Source: CAZFBA01 sp964517135 (lineage in GTDB: Bacteria > Cyanobacteriota > Vampirovibrionia > JBFMGH01). Taken from it: a stretch of DNA of 34,231 nt. This document shows, in pieces, positions 24,700 through 32,240 of the stretch. The position numbers and the translations under genes were made by a program. The notes under the pieces are model-generated. The model had not been told where the DNA came from, did not search any database, and saw only the letters and a list, made by a program, of their open reading frames with translations. The stretch's first letter is position 1. Every line of letters begins with the position of its first letter. The stretch is from the NCBI GenBank assembly GCA_964517135.1, contig CAZFBA010000041.1, positions 1 through 34,231 on the forward strand, in the 5' to 3' direction.

Positions 24700-26886
24700 T
24701 TAAGATAGGCAATAATTTTTACAGGGTAAAATAACAGTAAAAACTGAACCTTTGCCCGGTGAGCTTTTAACGTTAATTTTTCCGTTATGCATAGTTATAA
24801 TTTTCTTTGTAATAGCAAGCCCGAGGCCTGAGCCGGTTATCTTTTTTGTTTCAGATGTTTTAACCCGATAAAAACGATCAAAAATTTTGTCTATTTCATC
24901 ATCCGGGATGCCAAACCCCTGATCTATAATACTAACAAGAACTGAAGACTCATCTCTAGTTGCAAGAACTCTAATAGAAGTATTTTCTGGTGAATATTTT
25001 ATTGCATTAGATATAATGTTGATAAAAACCTGCTTGAGTCGTATGCTGTCACCTTTCACGCAGGCATTTTCACATTCATCTATGTCTGGCATGATTTTGA
25101 TTTCTTTTTGATTGGCCAGTTCTGTCATTGAATCAACTGTTGTTTGAAGCAGATTACAGATATTAATATCTTCAAAGCTAAGCTCAATCATATTTGCTTC
25201 AAGTTTGCTTAGATCGAGAAATTCAGAAACAAGAGTAGTTAATTCTTCTGTTTTAGCAGAAATACTGTCAAAAGATTTAATAGCGGTTTGCAGGTCACCC
25301 ATTTCTTTTCCTATATCACAATCAAGCTGAATCATCGTTAAAGGTGTTCTAATTTCATGGCTTACTGTTCTTATGAGGTCTGTTTTAAGCCTATCAAGTT
25401 TCTTAAACTCCGTAATATCGTTAAAAATACAGACATAATTTGTGCTTACATCAGCAGGTATAGTAATAATAAGCAAATAATCTTTTTCTTCTATATATAA
25501 TTCCTGCTTGTAAGGAATATCGGGTGCAGTTAATTTTCTAATATCGTTTATATTGATTGACAAATCTTTGATATTAGAGGCTAAAACCATTGACTGAATA
25601 GAATTAACATTAAGGTTTTTCCATATAATATTGCCTTCAGAATCAATCAGCATAACAGGAGAGTTAATCGCATTTAAAATAGCCTTTATAACCTGTCGGT
25701 CTTTATTAATCAACTGTGTTAACTGGCTAAGACTTAATACGCCATCTTCTACTTTATTTGATAAATCTGGCAGTGGATAATTTTCATCATATGAAAGTTC
25801 TGTAAATGTGCGGTTAACAACTTTATCTATTTTAAGCAACGTTTTAAACGCAAAGAAAATATAGATAACAATATATGATAATACAAAAATAGATGGTGTA
25901 ACCCAGTATAACAGATTGCTAAACAAGAAAAAGCTTATCAAAAAAGCACTGACTATAAAAATTAAAGTTAAAATTGGTTGCATCAAGGGCTTTAATCGTT
26001 TTAACAACTGTATAAAGATAATAATCGTAAGAAAAAGAAGAACAAATATTGTCAAAGAGCTTGATTTCGTGATTAACTTATCATTAACTATTGTATTAAT
26101 AATATGTGCCTGTAACTCTACACCTTTAATGGCCTTTTCTATCTTGGCAGAAAGGGGTGTATTAAAATTATCTGTCAAAGCTTCTGCTGTAATACCGATA
26201 AGGACAATTTTATCTTTTAAGTCTTCTTTATTAAATTGATTTTTATAAACATCAATAAATGAAATTCTTTTAAATAAAGCTGTTTTATGGATAAAGTTAA
26301 TATAAAATTTTTTTTTGCCGTATATATAAGAAGTAAAATCAGGTTTAAAAATCTTATTAACAGCAACGGCAAAAGAGTCATAGCCTGGCAAATATACAGA
26401 TTCTTTATAGGCCTGTCTTACAATGCCATCTTTGTCTTTAATTAAGGTCATATCACCACAAATACTGTTATTTTTAATTTCCTTTAAAGGGAACAAAACT
26501 GAATCCCTGTCGTATGTAAAAGGTGAAACAATGTGGTTAAAATTCTTGAATACATTAAAAAGAGAACTATCATCAGGCGAAGGTTCAGAAAAGAGAATAG
26601 TTAACCCTGTTGCTGCTGGTTTAGCTTTGTTAATATTTTCTAGAGCGATACTATGATATTTTCTATTCCATGGCCAGCGACCGATTGTTTTGATACTTTT
26701 ATTATCTATTTCAACAATAATAATATCATTATGAGAGCTATGATCTATTTTCATAGACATAAAACTATCATAAATACTGTTATCAAAAGGTCTCAGCAGG
26801 TTGAAAAGATATACAATAAGTATCAATATACTAAAACAAAATGATAACAGAACAGCAGTTCTAAATTCTTTTAGATAAGGTTGCAT
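24700..26886 (-). CDS. CHASE2-domain sensor histidine kinase
   Basis: The 728-residue membrane kinase has an N-terminal helix (about 12-32), a CHASE2 extracytoplasmic sensor (about 45-275; IIVEIDNKSIKTIGRWPWNR, DKIVLIGITAEALTDNFNTP), three closely spaced helices (about 278-355), a PAS-like region (about 395-490), then HisKA with His510 in VSHEIRTPLTMIQ. The HATPase domain has the N box ISNAIKYSP, G1 DQGFGIPDDEIDKIFDRFYR and G2 GSGLGLAITKKI. All catalytic motifs are intact. It follows the response-regulator gene with a 16-base overlap, so the two form a two-component pair. The signal is unknown. Confidence 0.93.
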   Translation of the reverse strand: MQPYLKEFRTAVLLSFCFSILILIVYLFNLLRPFDNSIYDSFMSMKIDHSSHNDIIIVEIDNKSIKTIGRWPWNRKYHSIALENINKAKPAATGLTILFSEPSPDDSSLFNVFKNFNHIVSPFTYDRDSVLFPLKEIKNNSICGDMTLIKDKDGIVRQAYKESVYLPGYDSFAVAVNKIFKPDFTSYIYGKKKFYINFIHKTALFKRISFIDVYKNQFNKEDLKDKIVLIGITAEALTDNFNTPLSAKIEKAIKGVELQAHIINTIVNDKLITKSSSLTIFVLLFLTIIIFIQLLKRLKPLMQPILTLIFIVSAFLISFFLFSNLLYWVTPSIFVLSYIVIYIFFAFKTLLKIDKVVNRTFTELSYDENYPLPDLSNKVEDGVLSLSQLTQLINKDRQVIKAILNAINSPVMLIDSEGNIIWKNLNVNSIQSMVLASNIKDLSININDIRKLTAPDIPYKQELYIEEKDYLLIITIPADVSTNYVCIFNDITEFKKLDRLKTDLIRTVSHEIRTPLTMIQLDCDIGKEMGDLQTAIKSFDSISAKTEELTTLVSEFLDLSKLEANMIELSFEDINICNLLQTTVDSMTELANQKEIKIMPDIDECENACVKGDSIRLKQVFINIISNAIKYSPENTSIRVLATRDESSVLVSIIDQGFGIPDDEIDKIFDRFYRVKTSETKKITGSGLGLAITKKIITMHNGKINVKSSPGKGSVFTVILPCKNYCLS

Positions 26887-27488
26887 TTAATACCCATTAC
26901 AGCTGCTTGAGTTCTATTTTCAACTTTTAATTTAGAAAAAATGGCTTTTATATGAGCTTCAACAGTAGATCTCGTAATAACTAATTTGTCAGCGATTTGA
27001 TTATTTGATAGCCCTTCAGATAGACACAAAAGAACTTCTCGTTCTCTTTCTGTAAGCGGTTTAATATCATTTTGCAGTGGAACAGCAGTGCCTGAAGATA
27101 TTACGGGTCTCTGTATAACAGCATCTATTCTTGCAAGAAGGGTTTTTATTCTAAAAGGTTTGGTAATATAATCACTGGCACCATCATAAAGGGCATTGGC
27201 CTCAGAAGTTTCATCATCCAGGGCAGTTAACATTATTACCGGCCAGCATTCAGTTTTTGGATTTGATTTTATTTTAATAAGTAATTCCCAACCATTAGGA
27301 GGAGGCATCATAACATCAAGAATCACAAGATTAAAATGGGCAGAATGTTCAATAATGTCAAGGGCATCTTTTCCACTATGAGCAACAGTAACATCATACT
27401 TTTTTAAAGCAAGCAACTGTGTCAGCTTATCAGTAATTTCAACATTATCATCAACTAATAATATTTTTTTAGAAGCCAATTCAGACAT
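26871..27488 (-). CDS. Response regulator, NarL/FixJ type
   Basis: The 205-residue protein has a receiver domain (about 7-125) with acidic pair Asp13-Asp14, phosphoacceptor Asp58 in VILDVMMPP, the Thr of IMLTALDD and the Lys of ITKPFR. A LuxR-type helix-turn-helix (about 143-203) follows: LTEREREVLLCLSEGLSNNQ, then IADKLVITRSTVEAHIKAIF. It is the likely partner of the overlapping CHASE2 kinase. It is divergent from the pilin-like gene at 27735 across 246 bases, which makes that gene and the nearby surface cluster candidate targets. Confidence 0.93.
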   Translation of the reverse strand: MSELASKKILLVDDNVEITDKLTQLLALKKYDVTVAHSGKDALDIIEHSAHFNLVILDVMMPPPNGWELLIKIKSNPKTECWPVIMLTALDDETSEANALYDGASDYITKPFRIKTLLARIDAVIQRPVISSGTAVPLQNDIKPLTEREREVLLCLSEGLSNNQIADKLVITRSTVEAHIKAIFSKLKVENRTQAAVMGIKCNLI

Positions 27489-27734
27489 AAGCTTTCCTCA
27501 AGAAACTTGAATTATGCATTAATAATAATGAATATTAATAATTCAATACAAACATAAGTTTACCCTAAAGTTATAGTTGCAAACAACCGAAATTAAAATA
27601 GGCAGGTTATTCAAATCATTAATTATTTAGCTTTGAGAAAGAAAGTTAAATTACCCTGAATTAAGTAATAGACATTGATACTTTTCTATTAATATAATTT
27701 TAAATTCGTAGTTATTTAATAATAAGGTTGTTTT

Positions 27735-28883
27735 ATGAGAGAAATAAAAGGAAATCTTGTAGATTATGTTATTCCAACAGCACTTGTTGGCATTGTAGCA
27801 GGTTTAGCATTATTTGCACTGCTTAATAGCGGTAACCTTTTAGGGTTTTTGTCAAAAAGTGTTGATGGAAAAGTTGAACAAGAAGAGTTAATTATAGGTG
27901 AAAGATCTGATTTAATAGAGCCAGGAGACATAGATGGCGAACCAGGTAACCCCAAAATGCAGTGTGAATTTGGTTATTGCACAATAGATTTTGGTGATTA
28001 CATATTAAGAGGCATTCCGGAAGAAATAGCCAGTGTGAATTCAGCTAATAGAGGTGGAGATGCTACTGTAGCATATTATGAACTTCTTGAACAGCTGGCA
28101 GATCAACTCGAAGAGAATTATCCTGCTATGGCATCTATTCTTGATGAAATGGCCAGAGAAGCAAAAAAGATGGCACTCATTGAAAAAGCTGCTGCTGAAG
28201 CACTTGATAGACTCAATAATCAACAACAGAAATTAAATCAGCTTGCAGGAGATACCTACCAAAAAGTAGAAACAGGGCTAAATCAAATTGACCCCAATAG
28301 CTTAAATAATGATGACTATCAGACTATGCTTGCTGCTACAGCATTTCTGAAAAGTCAGGGTGTTATATCACAGGATGAAACAAAAGATATGGCAATGATT
28401 ATTCTTGATATTAAGAATGATGCTCCAAACCTGGAACAGTGGCAAATTGACTTCATTAATACCTTAAAAAATTCCCCAGATCAAGTTAATGATCTTATAA
28501 ATAACACAGCAGCAAATCTCAGTGCTAGCGATCAAGCACTTGTTATAAATACGAATAGCACTTTATACGAAGTAGCAACTGGCGTAATGGATAAAACTCT
28601 TAATTCTGTCAGTTCTGGTGATGATGGTCAGATGATAGATCCTGGTAATAATTTTTATAATTTGGTAACTCAACTTGAAGGGCTTCCACCATCTGCTATT
28701 CATGAAGATGTAAGAAATGCAGCACTTTTTATAAGCAGTCAAATTCAAACTATTGGTGATTCTATAGAACAGACTGAACAATCTATTGATGGTTATGGAG
28801 GTGTAATAGTTGGGCTTGAAATACCTGAAGATGCTGGTATTTCTACAGCAGTTGCAGCAGATATGCTTGCTTCACTGCAATAA
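27735..28883 (+). CDS. Long Flp/type IV pilin-like protein
   Basis: The 382-residue product starts with a short basic leader (MREIKG) and a hydrophobic helix beginning NLVDYVIPTALVGIVAGLAL, as in Flp-type prepilins cut after Gly. A Tyr at position +5 and Asp at +4 stand in for the usual Glu-Tyr. After a linker comes a module with Cys77 and Cys82 (C-EFGY-C) and TIDFGDYILRGIP (83-95), then about 280 helical, Gln/Asn/Asp-rich residues. Flp pilins are normally 50-80 residues, so this is a giant relative or a pseudopilin. The module recurs in the product of 32497-33555. No tad or pil machinery gene is in the window. Confidence 0.7.
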   Translation: MREIKGNLVDYVIPTALVGIVAGLALFALLNSGNLLGFLSKSVDGKVEQEELIIGERSDLIEPGDIDGEPGNPKMQCEFGYCTIDFGDYILRGIPEEIASVNSANRGGDATVAYYELLEQLADQLEENYPAMASILDEMAREAKKMALIEKAAAEALDRLNNQQQKLNQLAGDTYQKVETGLNQIDPNSLNNDDYQTMLAATAFLKSQGVISQDETKDMAMIILDIKNDAPNLEQWQIDFINTLKNSPDQVNDLINNTAANLSASDQALVINTNSTLYEVATGVMDKTLNSVSSGDDGQMIDPGNNFYNLVTQLEGLPPSAIHEDVRNAALFISSQIQTIGDSIEQTEQSIDGYGGVIVGLEIPEDAGISTAVAADMLASLQ

Positions 28884-28918
28884 AAAAAAACAGGTTTCTT
28901 AATTATGAAACCTGTTTA
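28882..28918. terminator. Bidirectional hairpin terminator
   Basis: AAACAGGTTTC and GAAACCTGTTT form an 11-pair stem between convergent genes. On the minus strand it is followed by a run of nine T residues, so it terminates the gene at 28963 well. The plus-strand T-run (TTTATG) is short. Confidence 0.75.
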
Positions 28919-28962
28919 TGACAATCTCTTGAATTTTTTCGGGGGTAAGGGGTATTAACTTC

Positions 28963-29424
28963 TTATGCATACATAACAAATGGTTCTGCAATTATAATGC
29001 TTTTGTTTTGAGTTTGAATTGTGCCGGTGCCGTTTTCCATATCTACTTTAAGTTTTTCTGATTCAATTTTGCAATGACTGTTATCAGGAGTTTTTGCGGC
29101 ATCAAGTGAAGCACCATTAGAAGTTGCACCCTTAATAGATCCTGATTGAGTTGCTTTGTCTACTTCACCCATTAAATAGGCCCATTGACCGGTATTAGAA
29201 TTTCCTACAGCAACCATACCAGCTGCCTGCGTACCGTTAGTAGTACCTGCTGCAATAAATCCATTTCCTGTTGCAGGGTTATAGCCACCAATTACGCCTC
29301 CAGCGTTACCTGTATTCGGGTTATAACCTGCTGCATAACCACCTTTAGCACCTGTTGACATATTATTGAAAGATGCTGCCTGTGCATATTGTCCCTGATA
29401 TTGTCTGGTAAGTTGTAATGTCAT
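28963..29424 (-). CDS. WAYLMG-domain protein, short paralogue
   Basis: The 153-residue product lacks a signal peptide. The N-terminal half is Gly/Asn/Ala-rich with repeated units such as AGYNPNTGN and GGYNPATGN, suggestive of an extended or beta-helical surface segment. From residue 76 it carries a domain shared with the 478-residue protein: TGQWAYLMGEVDKATQSGSI, then KGATSNGASLD and a stretch ending in ENGTGTIQTQNKSI. A good AAGGAG lies before the ATG. The upstream region holds the shared box and a 28-base palindrome. The function is unknown; surface or appendage association is inferred from neighbours. Confidence 0.75.
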   Translation of the reverse strand: MTLQLTRQYQGQYAQAASFNNMSTGAKGGYAAGYNPNTGNAGGVIGGYNPATGNGFIAAGTTNGTQAAGMVAVGNSNTGQWAYLMGEVDKATQSGSIKGATSNGASLDAAKTPDNSHCKIESEKLKVDMENGTGTIQTQNKSIIIAEPFVMYA

Positions 29425-29527
29425 AGTCCTATCTCCTTATCTTATCTTATCTATAAACTCTAGTCTGTTATTTATGTTTCATACTTATATAAAAACAATA
29501 TAAACTCGCCTATTGTTAATGGTTTAC

Positions 29528-29552
29528 GGTGATTTTGGCTTACTGAAAACCC
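29528..29552 (-). promoter_or_regulatory. Shared upstream box of the surface cluster (site 1)
   Basis: On the minus strand it reads GGTTTTCAGTAAGCC then AAAATCACCG, ending 104 bases before the ATG at 29424. It is identical over its first 22 bases to 32187-32208 and partly matches 30080-30104. Position and recurrence suggest a binding site for an activator. Confidence 0.55.
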
Positions 29553-29557
29553 TGATA

Positions 29558-29585
29558 ATTTTATTACTGATATCAGTAATAAAAT
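29558..29585. repeat. Perfect 28-base palindrome
   Basis: The two 14-base halves are exact reverse complements, centred between 29571 and 29572 (core ACTGATATCAGT). A decayed version lies at the same distance from the box upstream of the 478-residue gene (about 32216-32238). It sits between the box and the terminator of the neighbouring gene. Confidence 0.75.
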
Positions 29586-29614
29586 GACAAAACCCCTTTA
29601 AAAAGGGGCCTGTC
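29586..29614 (-). terminator. Intrinsic terminator, minus strand
   Basis: On the minus strand a CCCCTTT/AAAGGGG hairpin is followed by TTTTGTC. It lies 28 bases after the stop codon of the 109-residue gene. Confidence 0.7.
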
Positions 29615-29642
29615 ATAATGAAGGGAGAGATATATAGGCAGG

Positions 29643-29972
29643 TTATGCAAAGGTTTTAAATGACATATCAATGTTTTTGTCGATAACTTTTTGAACTGCC
29701 TGAATTTCTGTTTGAACTGCCTGTTGTTGAGTGTCAACTCTTCTAAGTTGAAGCTCCAGAATTTTATCTTGCTGCTGGAGGGCTTCGATTTGTTTTTGCA
29801 TTTGCTGTGATTGTGCAGAATCTGGATCAAGGTTAGCCTGAGTTTCAAACATTTTGCTGGTAGAGTTTGCAATTGCTATTCTTTGCTGGTTGATAGATTG
29901 TCCATCCATTTCAAGATCTGATTTTCTGGCTGTTAACATTAAAAAACGTGCCTGTGATGCTGCTAGTCCCAT
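29643..29972 (-). CDS. Coiled-coil protein beginning MGLAASQARF
   Basis: The 109-residue, entirely helical protein has a conserved-looking start MGLAASQARFLMLTARKSDL and a Gln-rich coiled coil (about 45-95; QQMQKQIEALQQQDKILELQ). From memory, many Melainabacteria-type and a few other genomes carry small proteins with this same start, often in several copies, but none has an assigned function to my knowledge. It has no signal peptide. AAGGAG lies ten bases before the ATG. The shared box is 108-132 bases upstream, which ties it to the two WAYLMG proteins on either side. Confidence 0.8.
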   Translation of the reverse strand: MGLAASQARFLMLTARKSDLEMDGQSINQQRIAIANSTSKMFETQANLDPDSAQSQQMQKQIEALQQQDKILELQLRRVDTQQQAVQTEIQAVQKVIDKNIDMSFKTFA

Positions 29973-30079
29973 GTTATGTTCTCCTTTATATTAATTAAAG
30001 TGACTTTTGCCTGTTTAAATAATGATATCCCTTCTATATATAAAAAAACAAAAAAACAAATAGTTTTGATAGTTGTTTT

Positions 30080-30104
30080 CGGTGATATATACCTGCTGAA
30101 AACC
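30080..30104 (-). promoter_or_regulatory. Shared upstream box of the surface cluster (site 2, divergent form)
   Basis: The minus-strand reading starts GGTTTTCAGCAGG and ends ATATCACCG. The first nine and last seven bases agree with site 1, while the middle differs. It ends 108 bases before the ATG at 29972. Confidence 0.45.
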
Positions 30105-30164
30105 ATAATGTTATTGGAACCTCTGATTAATTAAGAAATTATAGATTCCAGCAAAAACAGGGAG

Positions 30165-30201
30165 GGGTAAAAAAACCCGCACAGCGGTTTTTTTACCCCC
30201 G
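30165..30201. repeat. Strong intergenic hairpin
   Basis: GGGGTAAAAAAACC and GGTTTTTTTACCCC are exact reverse complements around a small CGC-ACA-GCG tip with one bulge. It is followed by a 20-base stretch also seen at about 7399-7418. It has the look of a palindromic intergenic repeat, not a terminator. Confidence 0.7.
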
Positions 30202-30326
30202 ACACTAATTTCTTGAATCTGTGAACTTTTAAATTATTCAGAGATCTCTATTATAGTTAACTGCACAACTTAACGTAATTTGATTAGATTGTCACGCTCA
30301 CTACGTTCGCTCACAATGACAGTTTC

Positions 30327-30365
30327 AGGGTGTTTTGGGGCGGCTTCGCCGCCCCAAAACACCCT
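30327..30365. repeat. GC-rich perfect 18-bp hairpin
   Basis: The arms 30327-30344 and 30348-30365 are exact reverse complements with a three-base loop (TTC). The tip is GGGGCGGC/GCCGCCCC in otherwise AT-rich DNA. Just before it is TCACGCTCACTACGTTCGCT, a motif type common in dispersed bacterial repeats. The rest of 29973-30570 has no gene. Confidence 0.8.
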
Positions 30366-30436
30366 TTTGACGTCTTTCTGAGGCCGAAGGCTGAAGAATC
30401 GCATAAAATTTATGAATAGTTTTGCGGAATACTATA

Positions 30437-30471
30437 AAGGATAAGTGCATAACTTAAAAAATTTTCGATTT
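30437..30471. repeat. Solo left end of a family-1 element
   Basis: AAGGATAAGTGCATAAC followed by TTAAAAAATTTTCGATTT matches the first 35 bases of family 1, then stops abruptly at the terminator of the 478-residue gene. The other arm is absent, so this is a truncated copy. Confidence 0.65.
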
Positions 30472-30508
30472 AAAATAAAAATGACATTCAAAATTAAAGA
30501 ATGTCATT
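30472..30508 (-). terminator. Intrinsic terminator of the 478-residue gene
   Basis: On the minus strand the ten-pair stem AATGACATTC/GAATGTCATT is followed by TTTTATTTTAAA. It lies about 60 bases after the stop codon. Confidence 0.75.
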
Positions 30509-30570
30509 TATTAAGTAGGAGCTAAGATAAGAGTTTCTGAGGTGGAAATTTTAATTATGTTTATTTTGAG

Positions 30571-32007
30571 TTACGCTGCTTTAGATGTGTCAGAAACATC
30601 TTCAACTTTGTGATGATCTAAAGGGGTTACAGTATCTCCTTCAACAAGGTATTCATTTCCATTTTGGTCTTTCACAGAAGAAGTTTGATCTGAGTCTTCG
30701 TCAAAAGTAGAACCCAATATGCCGTCAGGAACTACGCCATCTGCTGCAACTCCCTCTTCGGGGGTAGTTATAGTGGTATTAATATAGTCATAGCCATCCC
30801 AGGTAAGAGCTTCTTGCTCTATTTGATACCCTTCGGCAGTTATTACTGTGAGCTTGTATCCATCAAGGGTTGCACTTCCACCATCTGCAAGATCAATGGT
30901 CTGACCGTTTTCAAGGGGAACGTCGTTATAAGTTGCTGTTCCATCTGCGTTATAAACCAGTGATTCGTATCCGTTTTCGCCTTCTACATTAATAGCTGTT
31001 TCAGTAACGATGTTTCCTTGATCTTTATAGTTGTCCATTGTTGCATTCATTTGCAGTCCTTGATCAGAGAGTACGTTATAAGATTCACCCGGGACACCGT
31101 GTACGTCAAAGGTTCCGCCATCGCCTCCAGTACAGTGCGGGTCTCCTATCATTGATGCTGTTTCATTGGCAGCAACAGGTGATGGAGGCACTTCCTTTTT
31201 TTCTGGCGGAGGTACTGGTTGAGGTTGTGGTGGAGGTACTGGTTGAGGTTGTGGTGGAGGTACTGGTTGAGGTTGTGGCGGAGGTACCGGTTGAGGTTGT
31301 GGCGGAGGTACTGGTTGAGGTTGTGGCGGAGGTACTGGTTGAGGTTGTGGCGGAGGTACCGGTTGAGGCTGTGGTGGACAGCTAGATGAAGCTGTTGCAG
31401 ATGCAGATGCACTGGAACCAGAGCTGCTTGATGCGGCTGCTGCCGATGCACTGCTAGCATTACCACTGGATCTGGCAAATGCTGCGCTTCCATTTGGCCC
31501 TGCAAAAGCGAATGCTACTGCTCTTGAATTATTGCTACTTGCGCTTGCAAAAGCTACACTTCTTTTTGGGCCTGCAAACGCAAATGCTTTGCTGTTTGAA
31601 GAGCTTGAAGACTGTGTTTGAGCTGGGCTATCAACAGAATTATTAAATATGTTAATTGTTTTATTGGGCGTTGTAATTGTTCCTTCGCCGTTATTCATAT
31701 TAATATTGACATTGTTTCCATTAAAATAAAAATGTGAGTTTTCAGGAGATCTCATTATGTCAAGGGAACTGCCATTTGAAGTTTGTCCTTTAAGAGTTGC
31801 AGTTTGAGAAGCCTGATCAAGCTGACCCATCAAATAAGCCCAGTTACCTGTTGCAGGGTTAGCAGCACCAGCTGCAAATCCTTTATTACCGTTTTGAGGG
31901 TTGTTCCATGTTGCCAGGCCAGCCCGGGAACCATTATAAGAATTGTAATAACCTTGAGCCTGAGCATTTGGCCCTGAAAATGATCTGTTCATTACCCATT
32001 GTGTCAT
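30571..32007 (-). CDS. Large WAYLMG-domain protein with proline repeats and a GDPH/VWD-like domain
   Basis: The 478-residue mosaic has no signal peptide. Residues 1-130 hold the WAYLMG domain (NWAYLMGQLDQASQTATLKG, ENSHFYFNG) shared with the 153-residue neighbour. Residues about 132-208 are Ser/Ala-rich with two AFAFAGP units. Residues about 211-268 are seven copies of PQPQPVPP, a rigid stalk. Residues about 286-430 begin MIGDPHCTGGDGGTFDVHG and continue YNVLSDQGLQMNA, resembling the start of von Willebrand D-type and plant root-cap domains. The C-terminus is acidic. AAAGGAGGA precedes the ATG. A stalked surface or appendage protein is inferred. Confidence 0.8.
   Translation of the reverse strand: MTQWVMNRSFSGPNAQAQGYYNSYNGSRAGLATWNNPQNGNKGFAAGAANPATGNWAYLMGQLDQASQTATLKGQTSNGSSLDIMRSPENSHFYFNGNNVNINMNNGEGTITTPNKTINIFNNSVDSPAQTQSSSSSNSKAFAFAGPKRSVAFASASSNNSRAVAFAFAGPNGSAAFARSSGNASSASAAAASSSSGSSASASATASSSCPPQPQPVPPPQPQPVPPPQPQPVPPPQPQPVPPPQPQPVPPPQPQPVPPPQPQPVPPPEKKEVPPSPVAANETASMIGDPHCTGGDGGTFDVHGVPGESYNVLSDQGLQMNATMDNYKDQGNIVTETAINVEGENGYESLVYNADGTATYNDVPLENGQTIDLADGGSATLDGYKLTVITAEGYQIEQEALTWDGYDYINTTITTPEEGVAADGVVPDGILGSTFDEDSDQTSSVKDQNGNEYLVEGDTVTPLDHHKVEDVSDTSKAA
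31206..31375. repeat. Seven tandem 24-base repeats inside the 478-residue gene
   Basis: The unit is 24 bases and codes PQPQPVPP on the minus strand. Copies differ only at silent positions (TAC/TAT-type third bases and GGT/GGC), so copy number may vary by slippage. The shadow frames here read as artificial repeats and are not genes. Confidence 0.9.
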
Positions 32008-32184
32008 AATTATATCCTCCTTTTACTCCTAAAAATAAGTTGCATTCAAGAATATTTGATCCCGGAAAAACAACCGACAGCCTTTCGTTTAGATGTTTTT
32101 TTAAAAGCATTTTAATATAAAATCATTATAATTTGCCCTATTATTATAAAAACAGGCGCAAGTCGGGTATTGTTAACTGATAAT

Positions 32185-32208
32185 CCTGATTTTGGCTTAC
32201 TGAAAACC
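32185..32208 (-). promoter_or_regulatory. Shared upstream box of the surface cluster (site 3)
   Basis: The minus-strand reading is GGTTTTCAGTAAGCC then AAAATCAGG, 178-201 bases upstream of the ATG at 32007. Its 5' side carries a decayed copy of the palindrome found at 29558-29585, so about 55 bases are conserved between the two promoters. Confidence 0.55.
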
Positions 32209-32240
32209 CTGATATTTATATTACTGATTTCAATAATAAA

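Noticed and set aside
31206..31375. Possible CRISPR array of 24-base repeats
   Set aside because: The repeats are directly abutting with no spacers and keep the coding frame of the 478-residue gene.
31149..31505. Frames with NLNQYLRH-type or VEVVAEVL-type repeats
   Set aside because: They are shadow frames of the 24-base proline-repeat region in the real 478-residue gene.
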